From assembly GCA_905221605.1 (NCBI GenBank), contig CAJNDS010002725.1, forward strand, positions 80,294 to 132,793: DNA of 52,500 nucleotides. Direction: 5' to 3'. The position numbers and the translations under genes are program-made. The notes beneath the pieces were generated by a model, which did not search any database, was not told the origin of the DNA, and worked only from the letters and a program-made list of their open reading frames with translations. Position 1 is the first letter of the stretch. Each line of letters starts with the position of its first letter. The stretch comes from Symbiodinium natans. Lineage: Eukaryota > Sar > Dinophyceae > Suessiales > Symbiodiniaceae. Positions 34,201-45,385 of the stretch are shown piece by piece.

Positions 34201-37200
34201 TGAGCGGCAAAGGAAGGGCCCAAGCAAAACCGGAAGAATGTTCGAGACCTGGGATATCTCTTTAGGGTTTAGGGTGCAGGGCTAGTTAGGGCTGGTACCT
34301 CAAGGTCTTTGGTTTCACTTATTTCTAGTTCTTCGCAGGGAATTCAGGATTCGGTCCTTCAACCCCAAGAACCACGAAGTATGAGACCTAAGACGGCCCA
34401 ACGCCTGAGTTCACGCGCCCGTGGCTCTTGGATTCAGGGTTTTTTTGCCACCTGGGTTTAGGATTCAGGGTTCAGGGGTTTAGTGTTCAAGGGCAAGCTG
34501 AGCGTGGAAACCCTGGACCCCAAGGCTCTAAGGATTTTCGGCTTGAGAGCCTCACGATCATCGAGTGACACAAGCTTCTTTCTGAGGAGGGAGGGGGGGG
34601 GGGGGGGCGGGTGATTCTGAGCCGAGGGCAAGATCTAGCAAGGAGCATTAGTGGTATTTCTTGTCATGATCCAGGCTCTTGCTCGCTCTCTCTCTCTCTC
34701 TCTCCCCCTCCCCCTCCCCCTCCCTCTCCCTCTCCCCCTCTCCCTCTCCCCCTCTCCCTCTCACTCTCCCCCTCTCCCTCTCCCCCTCTCCCTCTATCCC
34801 TCTCCCTCACTCTCTCCCTCACTCTCTCCCTCACTCTCTCTCTCTCTCTCTCTCTCTCTCAAAAGGCTCGCAAGAACCCAGCAAAATGGCAGAGTCTGTG
34901 GGTGATTTGTGGGTTTGGTGAAAGGAAGCAAAGGCACCACTGGGCTTTTGTTCGCCAACTCGAAGGCTCCCAGCCCTAAAATTTCAAGGGTTTAGCTTCT
35001 AGAATTTCTGGAGTTTACGCTCCATGACATCACGAACTCCGAACCCTAAACCCTAAACCCTGAACCCAAAACCCTAAACCCTGAACCCTAAACCCCAAAC
35101 CCCAAACCCTAACTCCCTAACTGGCACCCTCGAACCGCTTAGGCGTACAGGCGGTGTGAAATTAAGGCCATGTTGTTGTCAACTGCGGGTTGGTAGGTTC
35201 TAGGGGTTAGGGTTTTAGGATTACTAGGGTTTCAAGCTTCCCTCCCCAAAGCAGAAGATGCGAACCAATAATCCTACTTGTGACCCGCTTCTAACAGGTC
35301 GCGGCTATAGTGGTAGGCACCGCATTTCTGCTAAATGCATGCTTTCAAGGTCCTGCAAAACTGCTGTTGAATAGAGAGGGTTTTGGGCCTACACTTCTGG
35401 TTGTGTATTGGGGAAATTCAAAAACACATAGGAGTAAAGTATGATATTACAAAAGACACATTACATGTGATAAACCAGTGTTTTGGGGCATGTTCGCAAA
35501 GACATGAGCGCTTGTGACGGCGCGTCTTGCTCCAGAAACGTCAAACAGCCTTGCGCCTACTATAGGGGCCTCAATATTTAGAATAGGGTTTGGGGGTTCT
35601 TCCAGGAAAATCGACTCTAGACACTACACCCTAAACCCTCCATAAAAGGATCATAAGGGACGGCTCGTAGTCATTTTTTTCCGACCCCAATATTGCTGCC
35701 CTAACATCTCCCGTGAGGAGCTATCTAGGGAATGGAAGACGCACCTTGGTTTAGGGTTTCGGGGTAGGGTTCAGGGTTCAGGGTTCAGGGTTCAGGGTTC
35801 AGGGTTCAGGGTTCAGGGTTCAGGGTTCAGGGTTCAGGGTTCAGGGTTTAGGGTTTAGGGTTTAGGGTTTAGGGTTTAGGGTTTAGGGTTTAGGGTTTAG
35901 GGTTTACGTAGGGTCCAGGGTACTCTGTTTTGGGCTGGAGACTTTCTAAGGGAACCTTTTACCAAAAAAGAATCAAAAGGGTACCACTGGGCTCGCAAGC
36001 AGCTAGTTCCCCAATTCCCAGCTCTTAAGAACCCCCCCCCCCCAAAAAAAAAAGAACAAAAGAGAATCATCCCTATAAGGAAGATTTTTTGTTGGGGAGA
36101 GGGGGGGTTCGTAAGCCATTAGTAGCAACTCCCAACTCTGAGAACTAGGTGCCAGATGCTCGAATGGATGGCAGTAGATGGCCACAATGGAGATGGGTGC
36201 AGTCCACGTGTGGTGCAGCTTGTGCACAGCAGCATACCTGGCGGTTTCCGACATTAGGGCCACCTTATGTGAGGTGAGTATTATGAAAGGATATCCTACT
36301 ATTTGGGGGGTCTGTCTTGAGGGGTCCCCTGTGTTCGTCCCTAAACCCTAAACCCTAGACCCTAGGCCCTAAGCCCTAAACCCTAAACCGGGGTCTGAGT
36401 GGCGAGGGGGGGGGGAGGGGGGGATTTGGGGTTTCGGGTGTAGGGCGAATTTTAGGGTTTAGGCTTAGGGCTTCTGCGATGCAAAAAACTTGCACGTAGT
36501 TTAGAAGGCAGACTGCAGAGGCTAGCTTTCTCGACTTCCTCCACAATGTAACTGTCGGGTTTAGGGTTTGTAACCCTAAACCCTAAACCCTAAACCCTAA
36601 ACCCTAAACCCTAAACCCTAAACCCTAAACCCTAAACCCTAAACCCTAAACCCCTCTAATTGAGACCTACTGGGGCCCTGGCATGCTCTTATCTTGGTGT
36701 AGCCAGCGGTGCACATAGAAGAAGCAGACCTCCTGTGGAGAAGCACGGCGCTCTAAGCACCAGGTTGGTCTAGGGTTTAGGGTTCAGGGTTCAGGGTTTA
36801 GGGATTTGGGGTTTAGGGTTTGCAGGGTTTAGGGTTTGGGGTTTGGGGATTGGGGTTTGGGGTTGAGGGTTGAGGGTTTGGGGTTGAGGTTTTGAGGTAG
36901 GACATAAAGGGTTGTTGGCTCAACCAAGAGCTTTGATTGAGGCGTGTTGAGGTGTTCACCCGGAACCCGAAGCCCAAAACTGATGTGGGACCACCTGTGG
37001 GCTCAATCTCCGGAACATTGCTGTGAGTGAGGCACATGAATGGATGTAGAGCAAAGCACTGCGCAAGTCTCTCCGTGGGTTTAGGGTTTAGGGTTTAGGG
37101 TTTAGGGTTTACCAGCTTCTGACAGCCCAATCAACAGGTGTGGCGAATTCTTGGGGAGGGCCTTGCGGCAAGTGCATGGGAGCAGTCATGATCGAAGGTA

Positions 37201-38242
37201 GGTTGCCTAAACCCTTAACCCTTAACCCTAAACCCTGCATCCTCTAACTACGGCTCATGCTCCTTCCTAGACACCCGCCTCCACCAACAGCCACACCGTG
37301 ATGTCCCGGGCCAACCTCGTTTTCTTGTCTTTCCCTCTTGCTCCACGGTGCTGGGTTCACGGTTTAGGGTTTAGGGCTTAGGGCTTAGGGTTCAGGGTGT
37401 AGGGTTTTGGGTTCAGGGTTTAGGGTTCAGGGTTCAGGTTTCAGGGTTCAGGGTTCAGGTTTTAGGGTTTAGGGCTCAGAGTTTTGGGTTTAAGGAACAC
37501 CAAGCGCTCCGGCACTCTGCGCCGGTGCAGGGATCGGCTCGAAGCAGCCCGGACAAAGCATGACAAATGGCAACTGCCCTTTGAAGGTGCTTGCTAGCCC
37601 TAAACCCTAAACCCTAAACCCTAAACCCTAAACCCTAAACCCTAAACCCTAAACCCTAAACCCTAAACCCTAAACCACCGCTCGGCTCAACTCTTTGAGC
37701 TCGCCGTAAGTTAAGTTTAGGGTTTAGGGTTTAGGGTTTAGGGTTTAGGGTTTAGGGTTTAGGGTTTAGGGTTTAGGGTTTAGGGTTTAGGGTTTAGGGT
37801 TTAGGGTTTAGGGCTTAGGGCTTAGGGCTTAGGGCTTAGGGCTTAGGGTCTAGGGTCTAGGGTCTAGGGTTTAGGGTTCAGATTTTCCTTTTACCACGGG
37901 TTTAGGGTTTAGGATTTAGGGTTAAGCGCCACAAGCCCTTCGAGAAGCGGTGCCGCAAAACTTTGCATCCAACACCGCAGCATTGTCAGCTGTAGATTTG
38001 TACTTGAAGGTTACTGGCCGGCAATAGGGTTATAGCTACACCAAATAAGGCGTTAACCAGTTGCGCAAGTTATAGTTGTCCTACAAATAACCCAGGTGTA
38101 TGCTCTAGCCATGGTGTAACTAAGGGTTCAATAAACCCGAAACCCCTCACTCGCCAAGACGCGTCTCCGTGGCGGGCAGCGCATGCCAGTCAAGCGAAGC
38201 AGCAGGGAGCATGTAGAGAAGGAAGGGCACGCCAATGAGGAC
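31270..38242 (-). CDS. FAXDC2-like fatty acid hydroxylase / sterol desaturase, seven exons recovered, N-terminus not found
   Basis: Membrane di-iron oxygenase of the fatty acid hydroxylase superfamily, expected in the ER and acting on sterol or fatty-acyl substrates. Exons in gene order: 38166-38242, 37279-37315, 36683-36732, 36153-36237, 34150-34248, 33298-33346, 31270-31394. They join in one frame to 173 residues and a TAG stop. The conserved histidine signature is complete: HRWLH (exon 3), HKLHHTWTAP and HPFEHL (exon 4), VSNILPVLLGP (exon 5), VHSGY (exon 6), HDEHH followed by FNVNYG (exon 7). A hydrophobic helix (VLIGVPFLLYMLP) starts exon 1. Donors are GA, GC, GC, GC, then two ambiguous ones; acceptors are AG, mostly followed by G. 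Introns carry telomeric blocks and a D-family hairpin. The stop codon overlaps the first TTTTAGGG of the following telomeric block. Family certain from the motifs; substrate unknown. Human FAXDC2 is about 330 residues, so roughly half is missing upstream. Confidence 0.85.
31797..31984 (-). repeat. Nine-base variant array (CCCTATAAA / CCCTGTAAA)
   Basis: About 20 units of a 9-mer that looks like the telomeric heptamer with two inserted bases, followed by a 17-base C run. It encodes a VYR repeat on the minus strand only by virtue of its period. Confidence 0.93.
32133..32236 (-). repeat. CCCTAAA array in a hydroxylase intron
   Basis: About 100 bp, between exons 6 and 7 of the FAXDC2-like gene. 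Confidence 0.95.
34260..35745. other. Intronic region of the hydroxylase gene
   Basis: Between exons 4 and 5. Contains the CT repeat, degenerate telomeric blocks and unique sequence at 35140-35740 with no exon seen. Confidence 0.5.
34681..34860. repeat. CT/CCCTCT simple repeat
   Basis: Pure pyrimidine tract. The Ser/Pro/Leu ORFs it creates in all plus frames are artefacts. Confidence 0.93.
35770..35905 (+). repeat. TTCAGGG x11 block passing into TTTAGGG
   Basis: Eleven perfect TTCAGGG units (35770-35846) followed at once by perfect TTTAGGG units. Confidence 0.95.
36019..36126. mobile_element. Hairpin element D5 in a hydroxylase intron
   Basis: Begins 27 bp after the GC donor of exon 4. The arms contain C12A10 and G7 tracts. 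Confidence 0.75.
36558..36655. repeat. Head-to-head telomeric block
   Basis: TTTAGGG units meet CCCTAAA units across the 3-base spacer TGT, in an intron of the hydroxylase gene. Confidence 0.93.
37715..37885 (+). repeat. TTTAGGG array with ordered variant sub-blocks
   Basis: TTTAGGG units, then five CTTAGGG (37814-37848), three TCTAGGG (37849-37869), then TTTAGGG again. Confidence 0.95.
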
Positions 38243-38663
38243 CTGCCCAAAACCCTAAACCCTAAACCCTACACCCAAACCCTAAACCCTACACCCTAAA
38301 CCCTCAACCCTAAGCCCTACTGGCTCTTCGTGTTTGTTGGGAACCAGAAGAAGGAAATGAAGCACCCTACATCGACACCATGTCGCCCTGACAGGCTCGG
38401 AACAATCAGTGTGCCTAGCCCCTAAACGCCAAAACCCTAAACCCCAAATCCTAAGCCCTAAGCCCTAAACCCCAAATCCTAAACTCCAAGGCCTAGTCCT
38501 TCCCCCAAGCCACTGTGAAGAACCAATCAGGTTTGCGTCGGAGTTCTCAAAAAACACAACGGAATCAACGGCCGTATCCGAATATCCACGTCTGGGGTTC
38601 AGGGTTCAGGGTTCAGGGTTTAGGGTTTAGGGTTTAGAGTTTAGGGTGGAGGCCTTGATTGTA

Positions 38664-38775
38664 TCTGATCGGCAACCATGTCATGAAGGAGTTGGTTCAG
38701 TCGCAGCAATGAATGTGCACCCGCCATAGTGAACATAACACACCGAGAAGCCTCTGCAAGCTGACCATCCACACG
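38664..38775 (-). CDS. Candidate exon, helical, unknown protein
   Basis: Open minus frame reading AEASRCVMFTMAGAHSLLR then LNQLLHDMVADQIQS, amphipathic and protein-like. It sits between telomeric blocks about 0.4 kb upstream of the first recovered hydroxylase exon. Membership of that gene was not shown. Confidence 0.32.
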
Positions 38776-39440
38776 TGTAGTTGCAAGTGGGGTTGCAAGT
38801 ACCCCTAAACCCTTAACCCTTAACCCTAAACCCTCAACCCTAAACCAACCCCTGAACCCTGAATGGGTTGTAAGTAGAGATGCCGGGCCAAGAACCCTTC
38901 CTCTAACTATCCTATATACCCTAAACCCGAAACCCTAAACCCTAAGCTTCAAACCCTCAGAGGAGCCCCCGCAAAAAAAAAAAACACAGAGACGCGAAGC
39001 TGCGCGCGTGTCTCTTACGGCCTAAACTGTAAACCCTAAACCTTCTCAGACCCTCCTACATACCCAGAATCATACTTTGCCCTAAGCCCTAAACCCCTAA
39101 ACCCCTAAAATCCCCCTGTCGGCTTCCTTTGTCGTATAAAAGGGTCCTTTGAGTCTCCCCAGAACCCAAGACGCCAGTCGACGCAGGGCCTGCAACAAGA
39201 AGTTGAAGGCCTGAGAGGGACATAGGGTCTAGGGATTAGGGTTTAGAGCTGAGGATTTAGGGTTTAAACCCTAAACCCTGAGCCCTAAACCCTAAACCTG
39301 AAACCCTGAACCCTAAATCCTAAAACCCTAGGGCTTAGGGAATTAGGATTAGAGCGGGCTTTGGGCTTGACAGGCTTTCGGGGCTGGCGCGCCAAGCTCA
39401 GGGTTTCAGCTTTCAGGGGCGAATACCCCAATTTTCAGGG

Positions 39441-39534
39441 TAGTTATAACCCCCAATTCTAGCTGCACTTAGGAGCCACCTGAGTCCTCTTAGTAGGTTA
39501 TAGGCTATAGGTACGCTTAGAATTGGGGTTATGG
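39441..39534. mobile_element. Element I1
   Basis: Ends agttataacccccaattcta and agaattggggttat. A copy at 39695-39862 is split: its left end ataacccca and the internal ctaacctactaagaggact flank a 105-bp CCCTAAA array. Confidence 0.72.
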
Positions 39535-40020
39535 ATCATGGTAAAAGGTCAAAGGTTGCCTACTCTGCTACGAAGAAGCGTTCAGGGAGGAAACGGCCGC
39601 AAGGCTGTTGCACAGGAGAAAAGGGCCTTTGGCCCTTTTTGAAACCGGATCTGAAGCCCACGCCAAAAGCATAAACCCTACTTGGAGGTTCATGGGTATA
39701 ACCCCAACCCCTAAACCCTAAACCCTAAACCGTAAACCCTAAACCCTAAACCCTAAACCCTAAACCCTAAGCCCTAAACCCTAAACCCAAAACCCAAACC
39801 CTGAACCTAAACCCCAGCTACTAACCTACTAAGAGGACTTAGGGGGCTTCTTAGTGCAGAGATCCTAAACCCTAAGCCCTAAACTCCCTGGAGCTTCGCA
39901 GCCAAGATTGCCCTTGACCGAGGCCCCCTAAACCCTAAACCCTAAACCCTAAACCCTAAACCCTAAACCCTAAACCCTAAACCCTAAACCCTAAACCCTA
40001 AACCCTAAACCCTAAACCCA

Positions 40021-40097
40021 CATGAGGAGCTGGCAATCAGCGGTAGGGAGCGCCAAAGCAGCGCCATATCCAAGCTGCGGTCCTGGTCGAAGACTAC
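40021..40097 (-). CDS. Candidate exon next to hairpin element B3
   Basis: The minus frame reads FDQDRSLDMALLWRSLPLIA and begins immediately after the B3 inverted repeat (40101-40207), whose end supplies an ACCAG/GCAAG acceptor-like sequence. The other end runs into a CCCTAAA array. Family unknown. Confidence 0.3.
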
Positions 40098-40100
40098 TTG

Positions 40101-40207
40101 CTGGTTCTTAGTAGGGAATGAGGGAATGGGGTACCCTCTATCCCCCTATGCATTTTAAGGGGATGATGTAGGGCACTTCATTCCGTCATTCCCTGCTAAG
40201 AAGCAGG
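40101..40207. mobile_element. Hairpin element B3
   Basis: Arms ctggttcttagtagggaatg and cattccctgctaagaagcag with a short telomere-free loop: the intact form of family B. Confidence 0.85.
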
Positions 40208-40754
40208 GGGACTAGAAGGGGGCTGAAGGAAAAGCCCAAACAGTCCCCAAAAACCCCCTTACAAACAGCCCAAAAAACAACACCCTTAACCCTGAAAATC
40301 CCAATCCCTGAACCCCCCCAAACCCTAAACCCCGAACCCCAAACCCCCCAAATCCTCAAGCAGGCAGTTTAGGGGGTCAGAGGTCGGTTGGGAGCTTCGG
40401 GCTTAGGGTTTAGGGTGTAGGGTGTCGGGTTGCTTTGGGTTCTGCGAAGACTTATATCGCGGATTTCGGGTTTTGGGGCTTCTCAGGGCTTTCGTGTTTA
40501 GGGTTTGGGGGTTTAGGGTGGTTGAGCGTGTAGGGTTTTAGGGTTTAGGGGGTTTAGGTTTGTGGGGCTTATGTTTTGTTTTGGTCACCCCGCCTAGCCA
40601 CACACTGCAAAGGGCTTAGGCATGTGCAATATGGCATCTGCTGCTCGTATCACCATAACGAAACCGAGTTAGATGTTTACAGGCCCGAACTAACACTGGA
40701 TCCACAAAGCTCGATCCCCCTTGATGAATAACAATATCATAGATCATATCAGGT

Positions 40755-40840
40755 TCATATATATATATATGCAGATATAATTATGTATTTAATTTTGCTT
40801 TTTTAATTTATATATCTGTGCACATGCGTATATATATATA

Positions 40841-40880
<40 letters not shown>
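40755..40880. repeat. AT microsatellite
   Basis: Runs of TA/TG dinucleotides. Similar tracts lie at 16940-17030, 21012-21075, 21290-21312, 23190-23283, 24510-24665 and 47729-47772; (TG)n at 49917-49940. Confidence 0.92.
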
Positions 40881-41027
40881 CATATTTCCATATTTGAATG
40901 TATACATGGCTGCACTCATTAGTACCTGCTTGAGCTGTTCCGAAGATCTGGTTTGTATGTACATGTTTGTATATCAAAGTCGACACCCTGGATGCACACA
41001 GCTCAGTGAGGAGTAGGGCGAGCGCCC

Positions 41028-41028
<1 letters not shown>

Positions 41029-41064
<36 letters not shown>
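41029..41064. repeat. 36-base poly-C tract
   Basis: Longest homopolymer in the window. Other C or G runs of 14 or more lie near 2451, 2491, 5710, 5860, 5913, 12098, 15703, 19224, 19309, 20555, 22644, 23294, 31985, 47248 and 47680. Confidence 0.95.
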
Positions 41065-41252
41065 AGCTTTATAATATCAAACCCTACCTCGACAGACAGT
41101 AGACTATAATTATGGGCTACAGTTTCCATAGTAGCCTCGTATTTTGTTTTAGGTAAGCCCTTAACCCTAAACCCTCAACCCTAAACCCCTAAACCCTAAA
41201 CCCTAAACCCTACACCCTAAACCCTAAACCCTACACCCTAAACCCAAAGGGC

Positions 41253-41322
41253 CTGCTGGATTTTCCACCTGCGCCAGCCCAACATGGGCGGCAGGGCAAA
41301 GAGCAGGCCAATGCCCCAAAAC
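41253..41322 (-). CDS. Candidate exon with a membrane segment
   Basis: CCCAG|G acceptor and CAG|GCC (GC) donor enclose 70 bp reading FWGIGLLFALPPMLGWRR then WKIQQ on the minus strand, one transmembrane helix followed by a basic stop-transfer. It lies 3 kb upstream (in gene sense) of the hydroxylase exons and could be part of that gene's missing N-terminus, but no joining frame was demonstrated. Confidence 0.38.
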
Positions 41323-42366
41323 CTGGGGTGTTTCTGGAGGTTTTAAGGCTTGGAGGTTCCTGAACCCTAAACCCTAAATTCTAAATTCTAAAACCTAAAC
41401 CCTAAACCCTAAACCCTAGCCCTAAACCCCAAACCCTAAACCCTGGATTTTGCGGTGCGCGCCTTGGAGACTGCGAGGATTCGGGCTCAAGGTCTTTTAG
41501 GGTTGGGGCGACTGAAAGCGTGACAGGGATTTTCATCCAAGCAGTTTACTGGAGGGGTTCCTGTTTTTCTCTAAGAATTCTTAAGTTTCCTGGAGGGGTT
41601 CCTGTTTCTTTCTAAGAAATCCGACCTAGCCGGATGCTCCGGGTCCCGGGCTGCTTGTCTCCGCTTGTCTCCCCTTTGTGGCCTTTGCCCTAAACCCTAA
41701 ACCCTAAACCCTAAACCCTAAACCCTAAACCCTAAACCCTAAACCCTAAACCCTAAACCCTGAACCCTTTGTCTCCCTTCATCTGGGTGGCCTTTTGACG
41801 GGCTCCTGGGGCTGCTTTGTCTCCGCCTAAACCCTAAACCCTAAACCCCAAACCCTAGACCCTAAACCTTCTAGGAATTGCCGAGATTCTGGTGAGCATT
41901 GCCAGGGTCCTGCGTTCCTCGTCTCCCTTTGTCTCCCTTTGTCTCCCTTCTGGGCTGTTTGGGGTCTTCGGTGGTGTAATTGAAACTCTAAGCCCCTTAG
42001 GAATCCCGAGGTTTAGGGTTTGTTTTTGCCACCCGGCCAGAGTTTAGGGTTTGGGGCTTAGGGTTTGGGATTTGGGGTTTCGACTTTCGGGTCTAGGGCT
42101 CCCATGCAACCTACCCGATGTTTTTGGGTCTGGGATCCCGTTCCAGGACGATGGCACGATCCCTGAACCCCCAAACCCTACACCCTACACCCTAAACCCT
42201 AAACCCCAAACCCTAAACCCTAAACCCTAAACCCTACACCCCAAAAAAAAGCCCAAAGCCCTTGTGAATCTCTGGGTCTACAGAGGAGTCTGGGGAGCCC
42301 TAGCAGCATAGGGCTAAGGGTCTAGGGTTAAGGGTTTAGGGTTTGGGGTTTCGCATTTTGTACGAC

Positions 42367-42477
42367 CCTTGTTAGACTCAACCCCGTACGCTTGCCGGCA
42401 TTTTTGGGACCAAGGCACGTGATGGCCGAGTTCGCCACGGCGATGATTCCAACGGCCACGTTCTTGCCAACGCGGGC
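42367..42477 (-). CDS. Candidate exon, unknown protein
   Basis: An in-phase 111-bp block (37 codons) with a CTAG|GCC acceptor and an AGG|GTCGTA donor on the minus strand. It reads ARVGKNVAVGIIAVANSAI followed by TCLGPKNAGKR, a hydrophobic helix then a basic loop, suggesting a membrane protein. The flanks are telomeric and simple sequence. No family recognised. Confidence 0.4.
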
Positions 42478-43124
42478 CTAGAGGGGGCGTTGAGTGGCTG
42501 AGGAAATCTAGGGATGTGAAGGGATGCTCCCCGGACCACAAATTCGGAACACCAGTTATTCTTTTCGGGTTTGGCACCATGACCCTTTCTTTAACAAATA
42601 TTCCTAAGAAGGATCCTCAGCCCAATCAGTGAGAATAAAGGGTCCTACCAAGTTTTTCTCTTCATGGAGTCCTGGCAGACTCCAACCGTACCTTCGAGGC
42701 AGAAGGAAACAAAGCTATGGTTATGAAAGCTGGCATCCTCTTTGGGGGGGGTACCTTCAACATAACTTTTCATACAATCATCCATGCTAGATCAGATTGC
42801 CTTGGGGCTTAGGTTCTTGGGTCTTGGGTCTAGTGTCTAGGCAGGTTCAAGGTTTAGTGATGAAAGCCATCCGGCGGATAAGGACTTAGCCTAAACCCTA
42901 AACCCTAAACCCTAAACCCTAAACCCTAAACCCTAAACCCTAAACCCTAAACCCTAAACCCTAAACCCTAAACCCTAAACCCTAAACCCTAAACCGGAAG
43001 GGTGCACCCTTGAGGTTGTTGGGTTTCGTTTTGGTTTCGGGTTTCTTGCCACCTGCCTAGCAGCCTCGCAACCACACTGCAGGGATGCAAGGAGTCCGTC
43101 CCTAAACCCTAAACCCTAAACCCT

Positions 43125-44550
43125 GAACCCTAAACCCTAAACCCTAAACCCTAGGTATGTTACTGTGAGTTGCAAGAAGGGCGAAAGCATGTAGGGTTTA
43201 ATCGCGCGCACTCGCAGAAGCCAGACGAGGCACGCTCTGTCTCAGAGCATTTGGGGTTTAGGGTTTAACATTTAGGAACGATTCACGGGTCGGGAGCGTG
43301 GACTGGCAGCACTACCATATACCGGGCTTTGGGATACGTAGAGCAACTGTATTTTCACATCAGTCGAAGCCTTGAATGGGGTACTTCTGACCCCCACCCT
43401 AAAACCTATATCCTGAACCCTGAACCCTGAACCCTGAAACCCTAAACCCTAAACCCCAAACCCCAAGCCCCAATTCAAGTACGGGGGCTTCGGGCCAAGC
43501 ACCTCGAAATCTTCCAAGAGCGGAATCCAGGGTGGAAACCTTGCTGGCACAGGAGGGCCAGGAATCCTTTCACTACACTTAGGGTTTAGGGTTTAGGGTT
43601 TAGGGTTTAGGGTTTAGGGTTTAGGGTTTAGGGTTTAGGGTTTAGGGTTTCGGGTTTCGGGTTTCGGGTTTCGACACTCACTCTTGGGGTTGGGGTTTAG
43701 GGTCTAAGGTTTGGGGATTGGGGCTGGGGGCTTCGGTCAGTTAACGTTCTAAGTACGGCTACAAAAACCCTCCCAAAGTTTAGGGTTTAGGGTTTAGGGT
43801 TTAGGGTTTAGGGTTTAGGGTTTAGGGTTCTTTTACAACTACAGCTCCCGTGCTTGCAGCCCCAGTTGAAGCGACCCTGAACGTCCAAGAAGACCTAAAA
43901 ACCGTCTCACATTTCTGACTGTCGTAGAAGCGTAGAAGCTTTCTTCTCCTACAAACGGGCCCAAGAACAAAGATGCACAACAACGACCCTGAACCCTAAA
44001 GCCTGAAACCACCCTAAACCCTAAACCCCAAACCCTAAACCCTAAACCCTAAACCCTAACCCTAAACCCTAAAAGCCCTATAAACCTTATAAACCCGAAC
44101 CCTGACCCCTGAAACCAACTTTTGAGTTCACACGGGATGGATGGTTGGGTTTGTAGCTGCTGAGCAGCGCCCTGGAGCATTCTGCTGCCACGGCCAGGGC
44201 CCCTCGGGCCCGACCGCCCCACCCTTTTTGGCGTTTAGGGTTTAGGGTTTAGAAGGTTTAGGGGTAGTTACATCCTTACTTTCTTAGGACAGTTTCTCTT
44301 ATACAAGGGTGCCGTTTTTGGTTTACAGGGGCGCGTCAGGGAGCGTAAACCCTAAACGAAGGACTAAGGGCCTACTCCCGGGTCCTAGTTCATGCAGTGT
44401 GCTTGGGTGAGGCGGCCTTGATATGTTGACCTCCAGAGCACCGAGGGGCATGCAAGGGAATCCTGGCAAAATCAGCATCGCAGGGTGCTGTTTCTAGCAC
44501 AGGCTGCGCTGATTTCTGCCTTCGGGTCAAAGAACTTTTTCAGCCACATG
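43125..44550 (-). CDS. Weak candidate exons between telomeric blocks
   Basis: Open minus stretches with protein-like composition: about 44485-44550 (LKKFFDPKAEISAACARNS), 44125-44215 (RGALAVAAECSRALLSSYK), 43490-43570 (VVKGFLALLCQQGFHPGFR) and 43165-43250 (Cys-rich, CSETERASSGFCECARLN). None is longer than chance could give and none matches a family I know. They are listed because each fills an otherwise unexplained island. Confidence 0.22.
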
Positions 44551-45084
44551 GCTGTTCAAATCAACAAAAATGCAGGCGTAGAATCGCCAACCCTGTGGAT
44601 CCATGTTGCAGTTTAGGTTTAGTCTGAAACTACGATATAGCAACCCCTTTAAGGCCCAAGTATATGCCATATAGGTACATGGATCCTTAGGGCATGTCTT
44701 GAAACAATGGCATTTAAATGGTCGCATGCCAAGCAACATGCATGAGTAAAAAAAAGCGGCTCGCGTCTCCAGACACCAGCCTTCTCAATGCCCTTCTAGT
44801 TTAGGGTTTAGGGTTTAGGGTTTAGGGTTTAGGGTTTAGGGTTTAGGGTTTAGGGTTTAGGGGGGCCCAAGAGTACCCCAGGAATAAAAAGGGTGCACCC
44901 TTTTGGTTTGAAGGGGCTCATACAAGGGATACCTAACTAAGGAAGAAGGGCACAAGGGCTGGGTCCGAAAGTCGTGCAACTCGGGCCCCCCAACCCGAAA
45001 CCCTAAACCCTAAACCCTAAACCCTAAACCCTAAACCCTAAACCCTAAACCCTAAACCCTAAACCCTAAACCCTAAACCCTTTC

Positions 45085-45385
45085 AGGCCGGAGTGCCTGG
45101 AAACAAGCGAGCTGTTGCTGAGCGGCGCGGCGGCCCGCGAACTGTACGGCACAAGGAGTTTCAACTCATTTATATGTGGAGCCGGCCTGCCTTCCCAAGT
45201 CTAGGTGTCCCCAAGGCGCCTCCTAGTCTTTTCTAGCCCTAAACCCTAAACCCAAAACCCTAAACCCTAAACCCGGAATCCTAGACTCAGGAAAGCGTCT
45301 TACACAGCCCCGGGGCTTCATCCGCCCCCCAGGAGTAGCAGATTTCAGCTACTCTCTCAAGATTCTTCGCGAGGTTCCACCATTT
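45085..45385 (-). CDS. Candidate exons beside hairpin element A3
   Basis: Two open minus-strand stretches. About 45305-45385 reads KWWNLAKNLERVAEICYSW then GADEAPGLCKT and begins at the target-site duplication of element A3. About 45085-45192 reads GRPAPHINELKLLVPYSSR. Both are protein-like and separated by a telomere-bearing interval. The continuation on the far side of A3 (45535-45600) is also open. No family recognised. Confidence 0.35.

Noticed and set aside
34611-34979. Three Ser/Pro/Leu-rich plus-strand ORFs
   Set aside because: Translation of a CT/CCCTCT simple repeat, in an intron of the minus-strand hydroxylase gene.
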